Source: CAIJXB01 sp964439595
GTDB lineage: Bacteria; Chlamydiota; Chlamydiia; Chlamydiales; Rhabdochlamydiaceae
Direction: 5' to 3'
Assembly (NCBI GenBank): GCA_964439595.1
Contig: CAYTOK010000015.1
Span: 1-56,921 of the forward strand
DNA length: 56,921 nucleotides
Below the pieces are notes generated by a model. The model worked only from the letters and a program-made list of their open reading frames with translations, was not told the origin of the DNA and ran no database searches. Shown here in pieces: positions 26,716 to 35,700 of this stretch (positions are counted from its first letter, which is position 1; every line of letters begins with the position of its first letter). The translations under genes were made by a program, and so were the position numbers.

Positions 26716-28431
26716 CTATTCGAACTTTTCCACGATAAGAGATGTCCTGAGAGGGGACTTTGAGGATGTTTTCATTTTTAAAAGGCAGATCTTAGTTTCT
26801 TTGAAGGAGAAGAAAGGGAAAGACGAGCTTACCTTTTCTGCTACCAGGGGTCTATTTATGAAAAGATAAAAGGAAGACTCTTCTTGAGTCAAACTTTTAG
26901 CTTTATCTAAAGCTTCATTAGTTGAGGTGTCTTGGGGTAAAAAGTACACATTAGGGGACAGTTTTAAGAGGTTTAAGAAAAGTCCTTTTTTTTCTCCAAG
27001 GAAAAGGATCTGACATTTTGTGGAATTTGTGCAAATAGTCCAAAGGGTCGGTAAGTTAAAGTATTCTATGAGAAAAAAATGGGAACTTTGCATTAATTTT
27101 AAAGGGTCAATGAGCGGAATCTTTTTTTTATTCGGTAGACATTTAGCTATAAAGGGAAGAAAAATAGAGGCAATTCTAAGTGTTAGAAAGACGGTGATAA
27201 GCAAGGTAAAGATCCCCATAAGGAAGAAACCGGATGCTGCGGATGTTTTTAAAATTTCTCCAAAAAAATACAAGCAAAATGAAGCTATTAACACGCCAAT
27301 GAATCCTAGAAAATTGGCAGCAGCAACTGTTTGGCCTCTTTTCCCTGGGGGGCTATTTGCTTGAATGAATGTTTCAAAAGAAACAACAAAGACACCTCCA
27401 AATATGCCAAGCAGTACGAGTAAAATAACTACAGGGACGAAAAGAGAGCTGAAAATCCAGATGGCCCAGAAAATAAAACTCATTACGAGGCCTGCGATGC
27501 AAGAAGTGTTTAAATCGAGTCTTTTTTTTAAGAATTTGGAAGAAAGAAAAGAACCCCCTGCAATGCCAAGAGCCGTTAAAAGGAAAAGGTATCCCCCCGC
27601 ATATTCTGAAAGGTGCAGGGATTCCATAGCAAAAGGAATAATATTTAATTGAGTAAAAGCTCCGATGAAAAGAAAATAAGCTGAGCCTAGAAGAGATGGG
27701 GCTAGAAGGGGTATTTGTTGGCACTCTTTAATCGTTGTATAAATTTCCTTGGGAAAGAATACATTCATTTTTTTTGTAGATTTTTGTGTTGCAGTTTTTT
27801 GTATTCCTAAAGAGGAAATGAAACCGAGTATGGAGAAAAGGAGACAAAAGGAGACTGAAAGAACAAAATTTTGATTCGTTAAAAAAGTTAAGAAAGAAGC
27901 TAGAAATGTTCCCAGTATAATGGCTAAGTAGGTAAAGGATATGATGTGGCCATTAGCTTTAGCTAGGTTATTTTTATCGACAAGCTCTGGGATAATACCA
28001 TATTTAGAAGGCCCAAAAGCAGCACTATGGGTTGCTAAGAGAAAAAGGAGGGTGTAACAAGCCCAAGGGGCTTTACTATGAAAAGCCCATAGAGCTAGTG
28101 CGGTAATGAGGACCTCAAAAACCTTGAGCCCCTGAATGAGTCTTTGTTTACTAAACCTGTCAGCTAAAATCCCTGCTGCAGAGGAAAATATAAGGAAGGG
28201 GATGACGTATAAGGCCCCGGTTGCAGATAAGATACTTCCGGCTTCTGCTACGCCAAGTGTGGAGATAAGTAAAAAGATCATTAGAAGTTTGTAGATGTGA
28301 TCGTTAAGTACTCCGAGGAACTGTGCTGTATTCAAACAGGCAAAAGAAAATTGTCCTTTTTTAATTTTTACAAGCAAATTTTGTGTGGAAGAGAGTTGTT
28401 TTTTTATTTTGGATTTGCCTGTAAATAGCAT
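26716..28431 (-). CDS. MFS transporter, LplT/Aas-like, with divergent C-terminal tail
   Basis: The 571-residue protein has about 12 membrane spans in its first 430 residues with the LplT/Aas pattern 'ACLNTAQFLGVLNDHIYKLL', 'GILADRFSKQRLIQGLKVFEVLI' and 'ATHSAAFGPSKYGIIPELVDKNNLAKANGHI'. That family flips lysophospholipids across the inner membrane, and in many Gram-negatives it is fused to an acyltransferase that reacylates them. Here about 140 residues follow the last span. They occupy the position of the acyltransferase, but I see no H-x4-D motif, so the tail may be a worn remnant or a different domain. The transported lipid is uncertain. It has no signal peptide and interrupts the exported-transferase series. 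AAGGAA precedes ATG by about 6 bases. Confidence 0.75.
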   Translation of the reverse strand: MLFTGKSKIKKQLSSTQNLLVKIKKGQFSFACLNTAQFLGVLNDHIYKLLMIFLLISTLGVAEAGSILSATGALYVIPFLIFSSAAGILADRFSKQRLIQGLKVFEVLITALALWAFHSKAPWACYTLLFLLATHSAAFGPSKYGIIPELVDKNNLAKANGHIISFTYLAIILGTFLASFLTFLTNQNFVLSVSFCLLFSILGFISSLGIQKTATQKSTKKMNVFFPKEIYTTIKECQQIPLLAPSLLGSAYFLFIGAFTQLNIIPFAMESLHLSEYAGGYLFLLTALGIAGGSFLSSKFLKKRLDLNTSCIAGLVMSFIFWAIWIFSSLFVPVVILLVLLGIFGGVFVVSFETFIQANSPPGKRGQTVAAANFLGFIGVLIASFCLYFFGEILKTSAASGFFLMGIFTLLITVFLTLRIASIFLPFIAKCLPNKKKIPLIDPLKLMQSSHFFLIEYFNLPTLWTICTNSTKCQILFLGEKKGLFLNLLKLSPNVYFLPQDTSTNEALDKAKSLTQEESSFYLFINRPLVAEKVSSSFPFFSFKETKICLLKMKTSSKSPLRTSLIVEKFE

Positions 28432-28799
28432 GAAATTCCTTTGTTGCAGAAGCTATTGTTGTTTATTTAGATAGTATCTTTTAAAAACTTTTTCTTCCAG
28501 TAGTCTTTTCCCTGCACGGCCCAGTGGGATGGCCTTATTGCATAAATGCTTTTTAGCCGCTGGGGCGCCCCGCCCACGTGTCTCTTCTTTTCAGTCTTTT
28601 TTATTGGCTAATTGACCTCTTTCCACTCCACCTGTGGTATCCCTAGCTTTGTTATTACATTAACAACAGCCATTTCAATCCGCTTTTTACCTGCTGACGG
28701 ACAAACTCTCGTTTTTTTAGCTTTTCTTCAGTCAATTGCTTTATCCTGTAGATTTGCTGTCTTTACCAGTGATCTTACGTGGTACTCCTTGAGTATTTT

Positions 28800-28979
28800 C
28801 TAATATTTCCTCTCCGCATCTTTTCCTCTTAATCCTTGGATTTCAAACATGACATTATTTTTCTTTTGCATATTAGGATTATGCGTTTCAAAATGGACTG
28901 CGGCATCCTTTGGAGTTGGCACTATTGCTTCCGCTCCCATTTTCTCTGCCTCCTGGCTTATCCTTATTCTATGTAAGCT
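28800..28979 (-). pseudogene. Decayed coding fragment, family unknown
   Basis: Within a stretch of nearly 700 bases lacking intact genes, the minus strand encodes about 59 codons between stops, containing 'RISQEAEKMGAEAIVPTPKD' and 'NPNMQKKNNVMFEIQGLRGK', a normal protein-like composition. In the next frame 'ILENTQGVPRKITGKDSKST' follows directly, as expected from a frameshift, and more protein-like pieces occur further on. This looks like a mutated gene, possibly from a mobile element. I do not recognise the family. The rest of the stretch from 28432 to 29126 holds nothing else I can support. Confidence 0.4.
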
Positions 28980-29126
28980 CTATCTCTTATTATTTTCTTT
29001 ATCCCTCTCGATTTCTATTTTTTAGGAAATGCTAAACGCTAAAAATTTAAGTTACACGAAAAGTCTGTTGACTTTGAAAAAGCAAAAAACTTAGCATTGA
29101 TGTATCACACTTAATTAAAGGAATTT

Positions 29127-29885
29127 ATGAGTCATTTTTTCGTATTCTGTTTCTCTTTACTTTTTATATATTACTTGCCGGCAGCAAGCAATAACTACCA
29201 AGATCTCTTAGATAAAGGGTTGATTAAAAAACAAGAGAAACCGGCTCTACACTTGGGTTGTGGAGAATCGTATTTACCGGGACATATTAACATTGACCTT
29301 CCTTTTGCAGATAGACCTCTTCATGTAAAAAATGGGCCTGATTACTTTTATAATATTCTAGATTTACGCTTTCCTATGAATTCTATTAGTAAAATAGAAA
29401 ACCACCATATGTTTGAACATTTTTCAAGACCCGTTAGTCTAGCTCTTCTATGCGCTTGGTATTTGTGGCTAGACATAAACGGAGAGATTGTTATTGAAAC
29501 GCCTGATTTTGAAGGTATAACACAAAGATATCTAGAAACTTCTTCCTTTTCTACGCGCCAAGTTATTATTCGCCATCTATTTGGTTCACATGAAGCAAGT
29601 TGGGCATACCATTATGATGGATGGTCCCATGATAAATTTGCGTACATACTATCTGAACTAGGATTTAGATTAGAAGATTCCCACAGATATTCTTGGAATA
29701 ATTTGGACAATATCATTATCAAAGCAAGAAAAGCACGCATATTGACACTGGAGCAAATAAAACAAACAGCTTATGCAATTTTGCAATTAAGCTGTGTTGA
29801 TCGATCAGAATCTGAATATAAAATGTGGCAAGGGTGGTGCCAAGAATTTGATAGAGCGCTTTCTGTCATGATTTGCGATCCCTAG
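29127..29885 (+). CDS. Exported class I SAM-dependent methyltransferase
   Basis: A 252-residue protein with a signal peptide (about residues 1-19) and a Rossmann methyltransferase domain. Motif I is 'PALHLGCGESYLPGHINIDL' near residues 38-57; the acidic end of strand 2 is the Asp of 'NIDL', and 'HHMFEHFSRPVSLALLCAWYLWLDINGEIVIETPDF' corresponds to motifs II-III. It resembles methyltransferases that modify sugars in surface-glycan loci, but with an added export signal. It is convergent with the GT17-type gene, the two stops lying two bases apart. Acceptor is unknown; O-methylation of a glycan is the simplest idea given the neighbours. Confidence 0.75.
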   Translation: MSHFFVFCFSLLFIYYLPAASNNYQDLLDKGLIKKQEKPALHLGCGESYLPGHINIDLPFADRPLHVKNGPDYFYNILDLRFPMNSISKIENHHMFEHFSRPVSLALLCAWYLWLDINGEIVIETPDFEGITQRYLETSSFSTRQVIIRHLFGSHEASWAYHYDGWSHDKFAYILSELGFRLEDSHRYSWNNLDNIIIKARKARILTLEQIKQTAYAILQLSCVDRSESEYKMWQGWCQEFDRALSVMICDP

Positions 29886-29887
29886 AT

Positions 29888-30802
29888 CTATAAAGGAGCA
29901 CATTCTAGACACATCTTAAAAATTAATGGGCGATTTTCAAATTGAATTCTTGAACCTAAACTCCTTGCTTCAAGTTCAGATAAAATAAACCCCTTTTTTT
30001 CAAAATATGCTATATTATCTACTATATAGGAAGGGAACCTATCATCTACTTGCGTAAAGTTCCATTCGTGTAGGTTAAGCCCTCTTTGAAGGGCTTCATC
30101 ACTCTTATATTCCGAAAGATTATACTCTTGATGAGAAAACGATTCTAACTTTGCAATATTTGCCTCCTTCCCCCCTATCCAAGAAAAATGCCAGCCGGCA
30201 TCTGCAAAAATAAATATTTCCGAGGGCCTATAGGCATGTCTTGTTTTTTGAGGGGAATTCGCTAAAAGCCAAAAATATGGCATCACTTTTGTTCCGTACC
30301 AAGGAGTTCCGGCGTATGTATTAAGATGAAAGGTATGCAAAGATTGCATGCATGCTGAAAACCCTCTTCTAGGAACCTCTTGCGCTATCAGTGGAATCTT
30401 TTTTCCTCTTACAATTTCATCCAAATCAGAAATAAATATGATATCATCTAAAGCTGCTTCTTGCAATCCTCTCATAATTTGATTTCGTTGAAAAGATTCT
30501 CGATCCCAAGGGTTAGAAAACGCTTGCTTTTCCACGACAATATGGATGATTTTATCCTGAAATTCTTCGTATCTCCCTTTGTTTTCCATATAATAAAGGG
30601 GTTTATCTTTGCCGCTAAATGTCTCTACCGATTCCACTAAAATAAATTTATCAATGTAGGGCCCCATTTCATGAAGCCGGACATCCAGCATATCCAACTC
30701 ATTAAAAAATAAAAAACAATCATAGGTTGTTCCAAACGCTGGGGATTGTCTTGTGAGTACCAGCAAAAAAAATAAAAAAAATATTCTGCTTATTCTTTTC
30801 AT
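29888..30802 (-). CDS. Exported GT17-family (MGAT3-like) glycosyltransferase
   Basis: The 304-residue protein has a signal peptide (residues 1-24 or so) and a GT17 domain. Animal GT17 is the beta-1,4-mannosyl-glycoprotein GlcNAc-transferase III, which adds the bisecting GlcNAc to N-glycans. Diagnostic segments are 'YDCFLFFNELDMLDVRLHEMGPYIDKFILVESVETFSGKDKPLYY', 'ESFQRNQIMRGL', the metal motif 'IIFISDLDEIVRGKKI' near residue 125 and 'AGWHFSWIGG'. Overall length matches the bare catalytic domain. Its start overlaps the upstream exostosin-like gene by four bases (ATGA), the first of a three- or four-gene minus-strand operon read from the right. A host-type acceptor is possible but inferred. Confidence 0.87.
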   Translation of the reverse strand: MKRISRIFFLFFLLVLTRQSPAFGTTYDCFLFFNELDMLDVRLHEMGPYIDKFILVESVETFSGKDKPLYYMENKGRYEEFQDKIIHIVVEKQAFSNPWDRESFQRNQIMRGLQEAALDDIIFISDLDEIVRGKKIPLIAQEVPRRGFSACMQSLHTFHLNTYAGTPWYGTKVMPYFWLLANSPQKTRHAYRPSEIFIFADAGWHFSWIGGKEANIAKLESFSHQEYNLSEYKSDEALQRGLNLHEWNFTQVDDRFPSYIVDNIAYFEKKGFILSELEARSLGSRIQFENRPLIFKMCLECAPL

Positions 30803-31986
30803 AAAGTTTCTTTTTTATAGCCTTTTGAATGGATGTATTTCCCCCAAAATTCGGCAAATAGCATATTGTAGTCAAATGTTTTTTGAGAAAATTCATAGTA
30901 TTTACTTTCTAAAAGATCCTCTGTAATATCTGCCCAATTTTCTACAATTACAATGGGGAACTTTGCAAAAAGGGAATCTAGAGGAGAATGCCTCACAATA
31001 GGAAAAGCTCCAAGCAGCAATGTTTCCCATGTTCTCCAACAATCTAACCCATCCCCAGGGGGACTGATAACAAATTTTGACTTTGCAACATCCTTATAAT
31101 ACTCAAGCTGCGTTTTATTAGAGGCAAAGGTGCTCCATGTTTTATTTTGTAAAAAATGCATGACATCTTTTCTTTCTTGATTATGTTGAGTAAAATTAAG
31201 ATAAAGAAAAATACTTTTATCACTTCCTTTGCAGGTTAGAACATGATCCATAAAATTAACGTCTTCAAGACCATACCCATGGTTGCGTATCCCAAGAGGG
31301 ATTGGATATAATTTTGAGTGATTAGTTCCATCAGGGTTAATACAAAACCAGGCTAAGATTTTTTCCTCCTCTAAGAAATACGTAAATTTACCCGGAACAG
31401 GAAAATCAGAATTATCCGTCACAAGAACATAGGGTTGTGTTATTTTTGGATGATAGACAGTAAAAAATAGGTCTAAATAATTGGTCACTACAAATACCGA
31501 ATCTCCTTCCCTAACTTGCAAAGGATCAAAAGGGACAAAATAGGAAGAGTACCCATTCACTTTAAAAGTTCTATGGGAACATAAAAATGCTATATTATCT
31601 CCTGTAAGATACGGGGTAGCTATTGTTCCACACCAATTTGGTATATTCATACTAATAGCAGCATCAATAAGAATAACCTCATCATTTACAATCTTCTCAA
31701 TAGCCTTTTGGATATCTCCATCTTTAGCTTCCCATGGCATATTTTTTATAATAGCTTGCATTTTTTTTAATCGTTCCAAAACAATCTCACGGGTAGGTGC
31801 CTCAGGTTGAAATGCATACTCAAAAAAATCAACAACCAAGCTTGCTCTTTGAAGAGCCCCAGAAGTCTGCCAGGCAGATTCCCATGCATCAACATCTAAT
31901 ATAGCTTCTTGACCGGTAAAAGCAAAATTAGCTGATCCAAACACCAGTATGACTCCAAATACCAATTGTAAAAGCTTCTTATTCAC
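30799..31986 (-). CDS. Exported GT47/exostosin-like glycosyltransferase
   Basis: The product is about 395 residues. The GTG start is preferred: it follows AGAGGAT by 5 bases and begins directly at a signal peptide (NKKLLQLVFGVILVFGSANFAF). Starts further upstream overlap the preceding gene and prepend unrelated residues. The N-terminal third is helical; the C-terminal half contains 'FLYLNFTQHNQERKDVMHFL' and 'KFVISPPGDGLDCWRTWETLLLGAFPIV', the nucleotide-sugar-binding signature of exostosin (GT47)-like and related GT-B enzymes, where the Glu of 'RTWETL' contacts the donor. It overlaps both neighbours by a few bases, so it sits in a coupled operon. The exact CAZy family is uncertain. Confidence 0.7.
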   Translation of the reverse strand: MNKKLLQLVFGVILVFGSANFAFTGQEAILDVDAWESAWQTSGALQRASLVVDFFEYAFQPEAPTREIVLERLKKMQAIIKNMPWEAKDGDIQKAIEKIVNDEVILIDAAISMNIPNWCGTIATPYLTGDNIAFLCSHRTFKVNGYSSYFVPFDPLQVREGDSVFVVTNYLDLFFTVYHPKITQPYVLVTDNSDFPVPGKFTYFLEEEKILAWFCINPDGTNHSKLYPIPLGIRNHGYGLEDVNFMDHVLTCKGSDKSIFLYLNFTQHNQERKDVMHFLQNKTWSTFASNKTQLEYYKDVAKSKFVISPPGDGLDCWRTWETLLLGAFPIVRHSPLDSLFAKFPIVIVENWADITEDLLESKYYEFSQKTFDYNMLFAEFWGKYIHSKGYKKETL

Positions 31987-32902
31987 AATAATCCTCTTGA
32001 AGTATCCTGTTAATAAATTCATTAAAAATGAGCAACTTATAGTCATCCCCTGTGCTATAAGAAGAACCTCGATAATGCAAAAAAAAGTTGTCTAGATAAA
32101 ATTCAAAGGTATCTGGCTTTTTCAATAAAAATTCTATTTCTGCATCATTAAATCCAAAATGCTCATAAAAACCTCTTTTATAGTCATCAGGAGTACTTGT
32201 ATTAACAAAAACATTAATATGATTATCTGCCAAGAATAATTGATGGCTAAAAGTCATACGAACTGGGACCACCCTTAATTCCGGATGTTTTAACAAATAG
32301 TAATAGGTCCAAGCTCCTGTATCCCCGCTAACTCCGTTAATCACTCCACAGTTAAAATTAATTGCATGTTTTTCTGGCAGCTTGGACATGTGCAACATAC
32401 AAAATAAAGGACTACAGTACCTCGCCTTATTTCTAGGTCGGTTAATACGCGCTGCAATGTCTTTGTCCTGCATGTACTGCTCAATAGAAAAGGAGCGAAT
32501 AAGTGCAACATCGGTGTCAATAATAAATACAATGCCAGGGTAATCATAGCCCAAAACATCCAGAGAATATTGCACGCAATTGGCGTGTCTAATGCTAGCA
32601 TTATTCACTAGGTCATCAGAAGGCTCTCTAGGCAAATAGGGCCTACTATGAATTTCTTGTGGGATACGAATACACCGTATTTGGTATTTTGCACACATTG
32701 CATCTATTTGTGTTTTCATTGTCTCTTGTCTAGCATCATTGAATACAACATATTCATATTCATCATGTAAAAATTTCTTAAAGGTTTTATACTGCATTTC
32801 AATAAAGTCAGGACGGTTATAATTATGCGTAATAACAAGAACTTTAGCTGTCGCAAAAAAAGGAATGACTAAAAAAAATAAAAACGCAATGCTCTTTTTC
32901 AT
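31979..32902 (-). CDS. Exported GT-A type glycosyltransferase
   Basis: A 307-residue protein with a signal peptide (MKKSIAFLFFLVIPFFATA) followed by a GT-A-like fold: a first strand 'KVLVITHNYNRPDFIEMQYKTFKKF', a second strand with 'YEYVVFNDARQETMKTQID' and the D-x-D segment 'IVFIIDTDVALIRSF' near residue 130. A later 'INFNCGVINGV' resembles the acceptor-side motif of several GT-A families, and a His near the C-terminus ('FLHYRGSSY') could complete the metal site. I cannot place it in a CAZy family. It shares an 8-base overlap with the next gene and begins 17 bases after the stop of the methyltransferase gene, so it is probably cotranscribed with both. Confidence 0.68.
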   Translation of the reverse strand: MKKSIAFLFFLVIPFFATAKVLVITHNYNRPDFIEMQYKTFKKFLHDEYEYVVFNDARQETMKTQIDAMCAKYQIRCIRIPQEIHSRPYLPREPSDDLVNNASIRHANCVQYSLDVLGYDYPGIVFIIDTDVALIRSFSIEQYMQDKDIAARINRPRNKARYCSPLFCMLHMSKLPEKHAINFNCGVINGVSGDTGAWTYYYLLKHPELRVVPVRMTFSHQLFLADNHINVFVNTSTPDDYKRGFYEHFGFNDAEIEFLLKKPDTFEFYLDNFFLHYRGSSYSTGDDYKLLIFNEFINRILQEDYCE

Positions 32903-32919
32903 CTTTCTGAGAAAGCCTC

Positions 32920-34008
32920 CTATTTGCGTATTACCGTTAGCCCATTACAAAAGGGATAATGCACCATATGCCACGTAGTTCCCCCACGAGTAAATGTCAT
33001 TTTAACGTAAGAATACTCATCAAAATCTATAGAAAAATACTCTTTAATTGCTTGAGTAACTCCTCTAGGATTACCAGGAGCAAAATCTTTAGAGCCATTT
33101 AACCTTATATATCCGCTATTTGCTAGCGGGATTACATTAGAATCATGAAATAATAAAGATCCATGATCTCCAAGTAAGGGAACAAATACAGTTATTTCTT
33201 GAAGAGTATGCTCATACTCGTGTGATGTATCAATAAAAACAAGATCAAGCTTCTGATTTTTAAAGGGACTATTGAGATAGTAATTTGCAAAATCCACATC
33301 ATTCATCTCAAGGCAAAAAGCATTTTCCATTGCATCATAAGAAGCTTTTGCCCACATTGGATGAATATCAATCCCAATTAATTGAGCCTTACAAAGTTGG
33401 GACGCTCTATAAAGAGGTTTTGTTGACTCTCCTCCACGCACCCCTGCTTCGACGATAATGCGGGGATTTTGTAAAAAAGCATAACAAAAAAGAGCTGGTA
33501 AATGACTTGATATATCCGTATCTTTCTGGTTGCTATAGATTAACAATTCCCTATACGCATCAAGTGTGGAAGTGGGCAAAGAGCATGGTAGGGTAATAAA
33601 ATCACTATAAACATAGTCTATGGGCATATAGTAATAGTTAGAGTTTGTGTCTTTATACTTGACGATGTTCTCTAGGCTATAGTCCCAAATGGCCACAGAA
33701 TTTGCTAATATACGCTGGTAATTGCTTGTTATTTCACTATACATTAAATCCAATGACTGATATATGATATAGTATTTTGGTAAATTTGCAAAGTGTAACT
33801 TAAAAGCATCACAAATAATATATAAGTTTTGTGAGTCGTCACTATGCAATGAGTCAACAAGTTCGAACGGAGTATCTGTCGCTTGCAATGCCTTTATTAC
33901 TGTTTGCGCACATACGCTATTATTACCACAAACATATACTGCTGCTTCTATAGCAGAAAAATATGTTATACACAAAAAAAATAGCACTTGTAGTTGGATT
34001 TTTTTCAT
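32920..34008 (-). CDS. Exported methyltransferase (Methyltransf_24/cephalosporin-hydroxylase-like)
   Basis: The 362-residue product has a signal peptide (about 22 residues, ending 'SAIEA') and a C-terminal Rossmann domain. Motif I is 'PRIIVEAGVRGGESTKPLYRA' near residue 180, followed by 'AQLIGIDIHPMWAKASYDAM' and 'LDLVFIDTSHEYEHTLQEI', then 'HGSLLFHDSN', where the Asp/His pair typically binds a metal, as in macrocin- and cephalosporin-hydroxylase-type methyltransferases. The N-terminal 170 residues form a separate domain of unknown role. It heads a minus-strand operon of four genes ending with the GT17-type gene and is divergent from a methyltransferase-glycosyltransferase fusion gene. Acceptor is unknown. 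Confidence 0.75.
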   Translation of the reverse strand: MKKIQLQVLFFLCITYFSAIEAAVYVCGNNSVCAQTVIKALQATDTPFELVDSLHSDDSQNLYIICDAFKLHFANLPKYYIIYQSLDLMYSEITSNYQRILANSVAIWDYSLENIVKYKDTNSNYYYMPIDYVYSDFITLPCSLPTSTLDAYRELLIYSNQKDTDISSHLPALFCYAFLQNPRIIVEAGVRGGESTKPLYRASQLCKAQLIGIDIHPMWAKASYDAMENAFCLEMNDVDFANYYLNSPFKNQKLDLVFIDTSHEYEHTLQEITVFVPLLGDHGSLLFHDSNVIPLANSGYIRLNGSKDFAPGNPRGVTQAIKEYFSIDFDEYSYVKMTFTRGGTTWHMVHYPFCNGLTVIRK

Positions 34009-34137
34009 ATGCCCTCTTTTGATAGTTTACGTGGGACTATAGCAAGTTTTTAGGAAACAATACAAGAGACTCTTTTAAGAAAAAAAATATTTCCAAAAAA
34101 ACTCATAAAGCTTAGAGTCTAGGGCAAAAGGATCTCC

Positions 34138-35673
34138 ATGAAAAAAAATCTCTTCTATGTGAAGGTTGTCTGCTTTTATATTGCTTCTATAAACTTCTTA
34201 TATGCTGGTGTAAACACAACAAATAAAGAGATTTTTACATATGAAGAGCAAAACCCTCTTTATGCTCTATCTTCAAAAAACCCTATAGCGAAATTACTGG
34301 AGATCCAGAATGTTTTTCCTTTAACTTCCATTGTAGATATTGGATGTGGCAATCCTAAATGGCTTACTTCTACCATTCTACCTTTTACCTATTGTGGGGT
34401 TGATATCGTCGACTCTATTATAGAAAAAAATATATTGACCTATCCAAATGCCTCATTTGTATCTATGGATGTAGCACAAGAAAAAATCCCTGATGCAGAC
34501 CTTATTTTGTGTCAAAACACTTTGGAATACCTTTCCTTTTTTACTATTTATAATGCACTAACAACATGTAAAAACAGTAAAGCTTCCTATATCTTGCTCT
34601 CCACTTACCCAGAGCAAAAAGTGAACAGAGAAACATCAACTGGACTCTATCGGAAAATCAATTTTCAAGAGTTTCCCTTTTATTTTCCTACCCCTAAAAA
34701 ACTCTACAAAGAACAAGAAGGAAAATGGCTTGGGCTTTGGAATGTGCAAGACCTCAATCTGGAAAATTTATTATCTACTATATTTCCTCCGTTAACAGTC
34801 CTTAGTAAACCTGTGGGCAAGCCCCTTTCTTGGGAGCATCCGGCTGTGATGGGAAGTGTTCGAAGAGGACTTTCACAAATGCATCCTAACTTTTCTATTA
34901 ACCCAGACCTCCTAAGCCAGGTAAAAGAAAATATCTTTATTCTTTGTGATTACGAAGCTGGAATTAATGCCTATCGTTGGAAAGAGCAACACAAGATAAA
35001 AAAGCTCCTCATAGGTCCTAATATGGTTGGAACCCCATCAGAACATAATGGATTTGTTTGTTTGCCTCTTATCGATATATACCTCCACCCCTCAGAGTGG
35101 ACTCGAGAAGGATTTATTGCTACAGAGCCTTCTTTAGAAAATCGGATTTCTTTATGGCCTGCCGGTGTTGATGAATGCTATTGGAGTCCTAAAGAATTTT
35201 TTAATATTAAAAATTCTAATACAATTCTAGTCTACTGCAAAACAGATTTCGATTTGTGTGATCAAGTAGAATCCACCTTACATAAGCTAGGATTCGCCGT
35301 TGAACGCATCACTTACGGGCACTACTCCGCTGAAGAGTTTAAACAAGCCTGTAACAGATGTAAATTTGCCGTTTTTATCAGTCGTTCAGAGTCTCAGGGA
35401 ATAGCTCTTGCCGAAGCCTGGAGTATGGATCTTCCCACCTTAGTATGGGACATTCAAGGGGATATTACCTATCAAGACGTAGTTTTTCATAATGTATCTG
35501 CAGCTCCTTACTTAAGCGCTATGACAGGGAAAAAATGGAAAAACTTAGAAGAACTTATTGAATTAATACAAAGAATCGACTGCTATAAACACGAATTTCA
35601 CCCACGTCGTTGGGTTCTTCTTCACATGACAGATAAGGTTTGCGTGGAACAACTTCTTTCTTATATTAGGTGA
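34138..35673 (+). CDS. Exported methyltransferase-glycosyltransferase fusion
   Basis: A 511-residue two-domain protein with a signal peptide (about residues 1-23). Residues 55-160 form a class I methyltransferase: motif I 'SIVDIGCGNPKWL', strand 2 'YCGVDIVDSI' and 'ADLILCQNTLEYLSFF'. Residues 265-500 form a GT-B donor domain: 'KENIFILCDYEAGINAYRW', 'SLWPAGVDECYW', and 'FAVFISRSESQGIALAEAWSMDLPTLVWD' with an E-x7-E-like spacing near residues 420-430. One polypeptide could therefore both add and methylate a sugar. AAAAGGAT lies 6 bases before the ATG. The FkbM-type gene follows 27 bases later and the GT-D gene overlaps that, defining a plus-strand operon. Confidence 0.75.
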   Translation: MKKNLFYVKVVCFYIASINFLYAGVNTTNKEIFTYEEQNPLYALSSKNPIAKLLEIQNVFPLTSIVDIGCGNPKWLTSTILPFTYCGVDIVDSIIEKNILTYPNASFVSMDVAQEKIPDADLILCQNTLEYLSFFTIYNALTTCKNSKASYILLSTYPEQKVNRETSTGLYRKINFQEFPFYFPTPKKLYKEQEGKWLGLWNVQDLNLENLLSTIFPPLTVLSKPVGKPLSWEHPAVMGSVRRGLSQMHPNFSINPDLLSQVKENIFILCDYEAGINAYRWKEQHKIKKLLIGPNMVGTPSEHNGFVCLPLIDIYLHPSEWTREGFIATEPSLENRISLWPAGVDECYWSPKEFFNIKNSNTILVYCKTDFDLCDQVESTLHKLGFAVERITYGHYSAEEFKQACNRCKFAVFISRSESQGIALAEAWSMDLPTLVWDIQGDITYQDVVFHNVSAAPYLSAMTGKKWKNLEELIELIQRIDCYKHEFHPRRWVLLHMTDKVCVEQLLSYIR

Positions 35674-35700
35674 TTTTTTTAAACAAGCATAGGAAAAACA

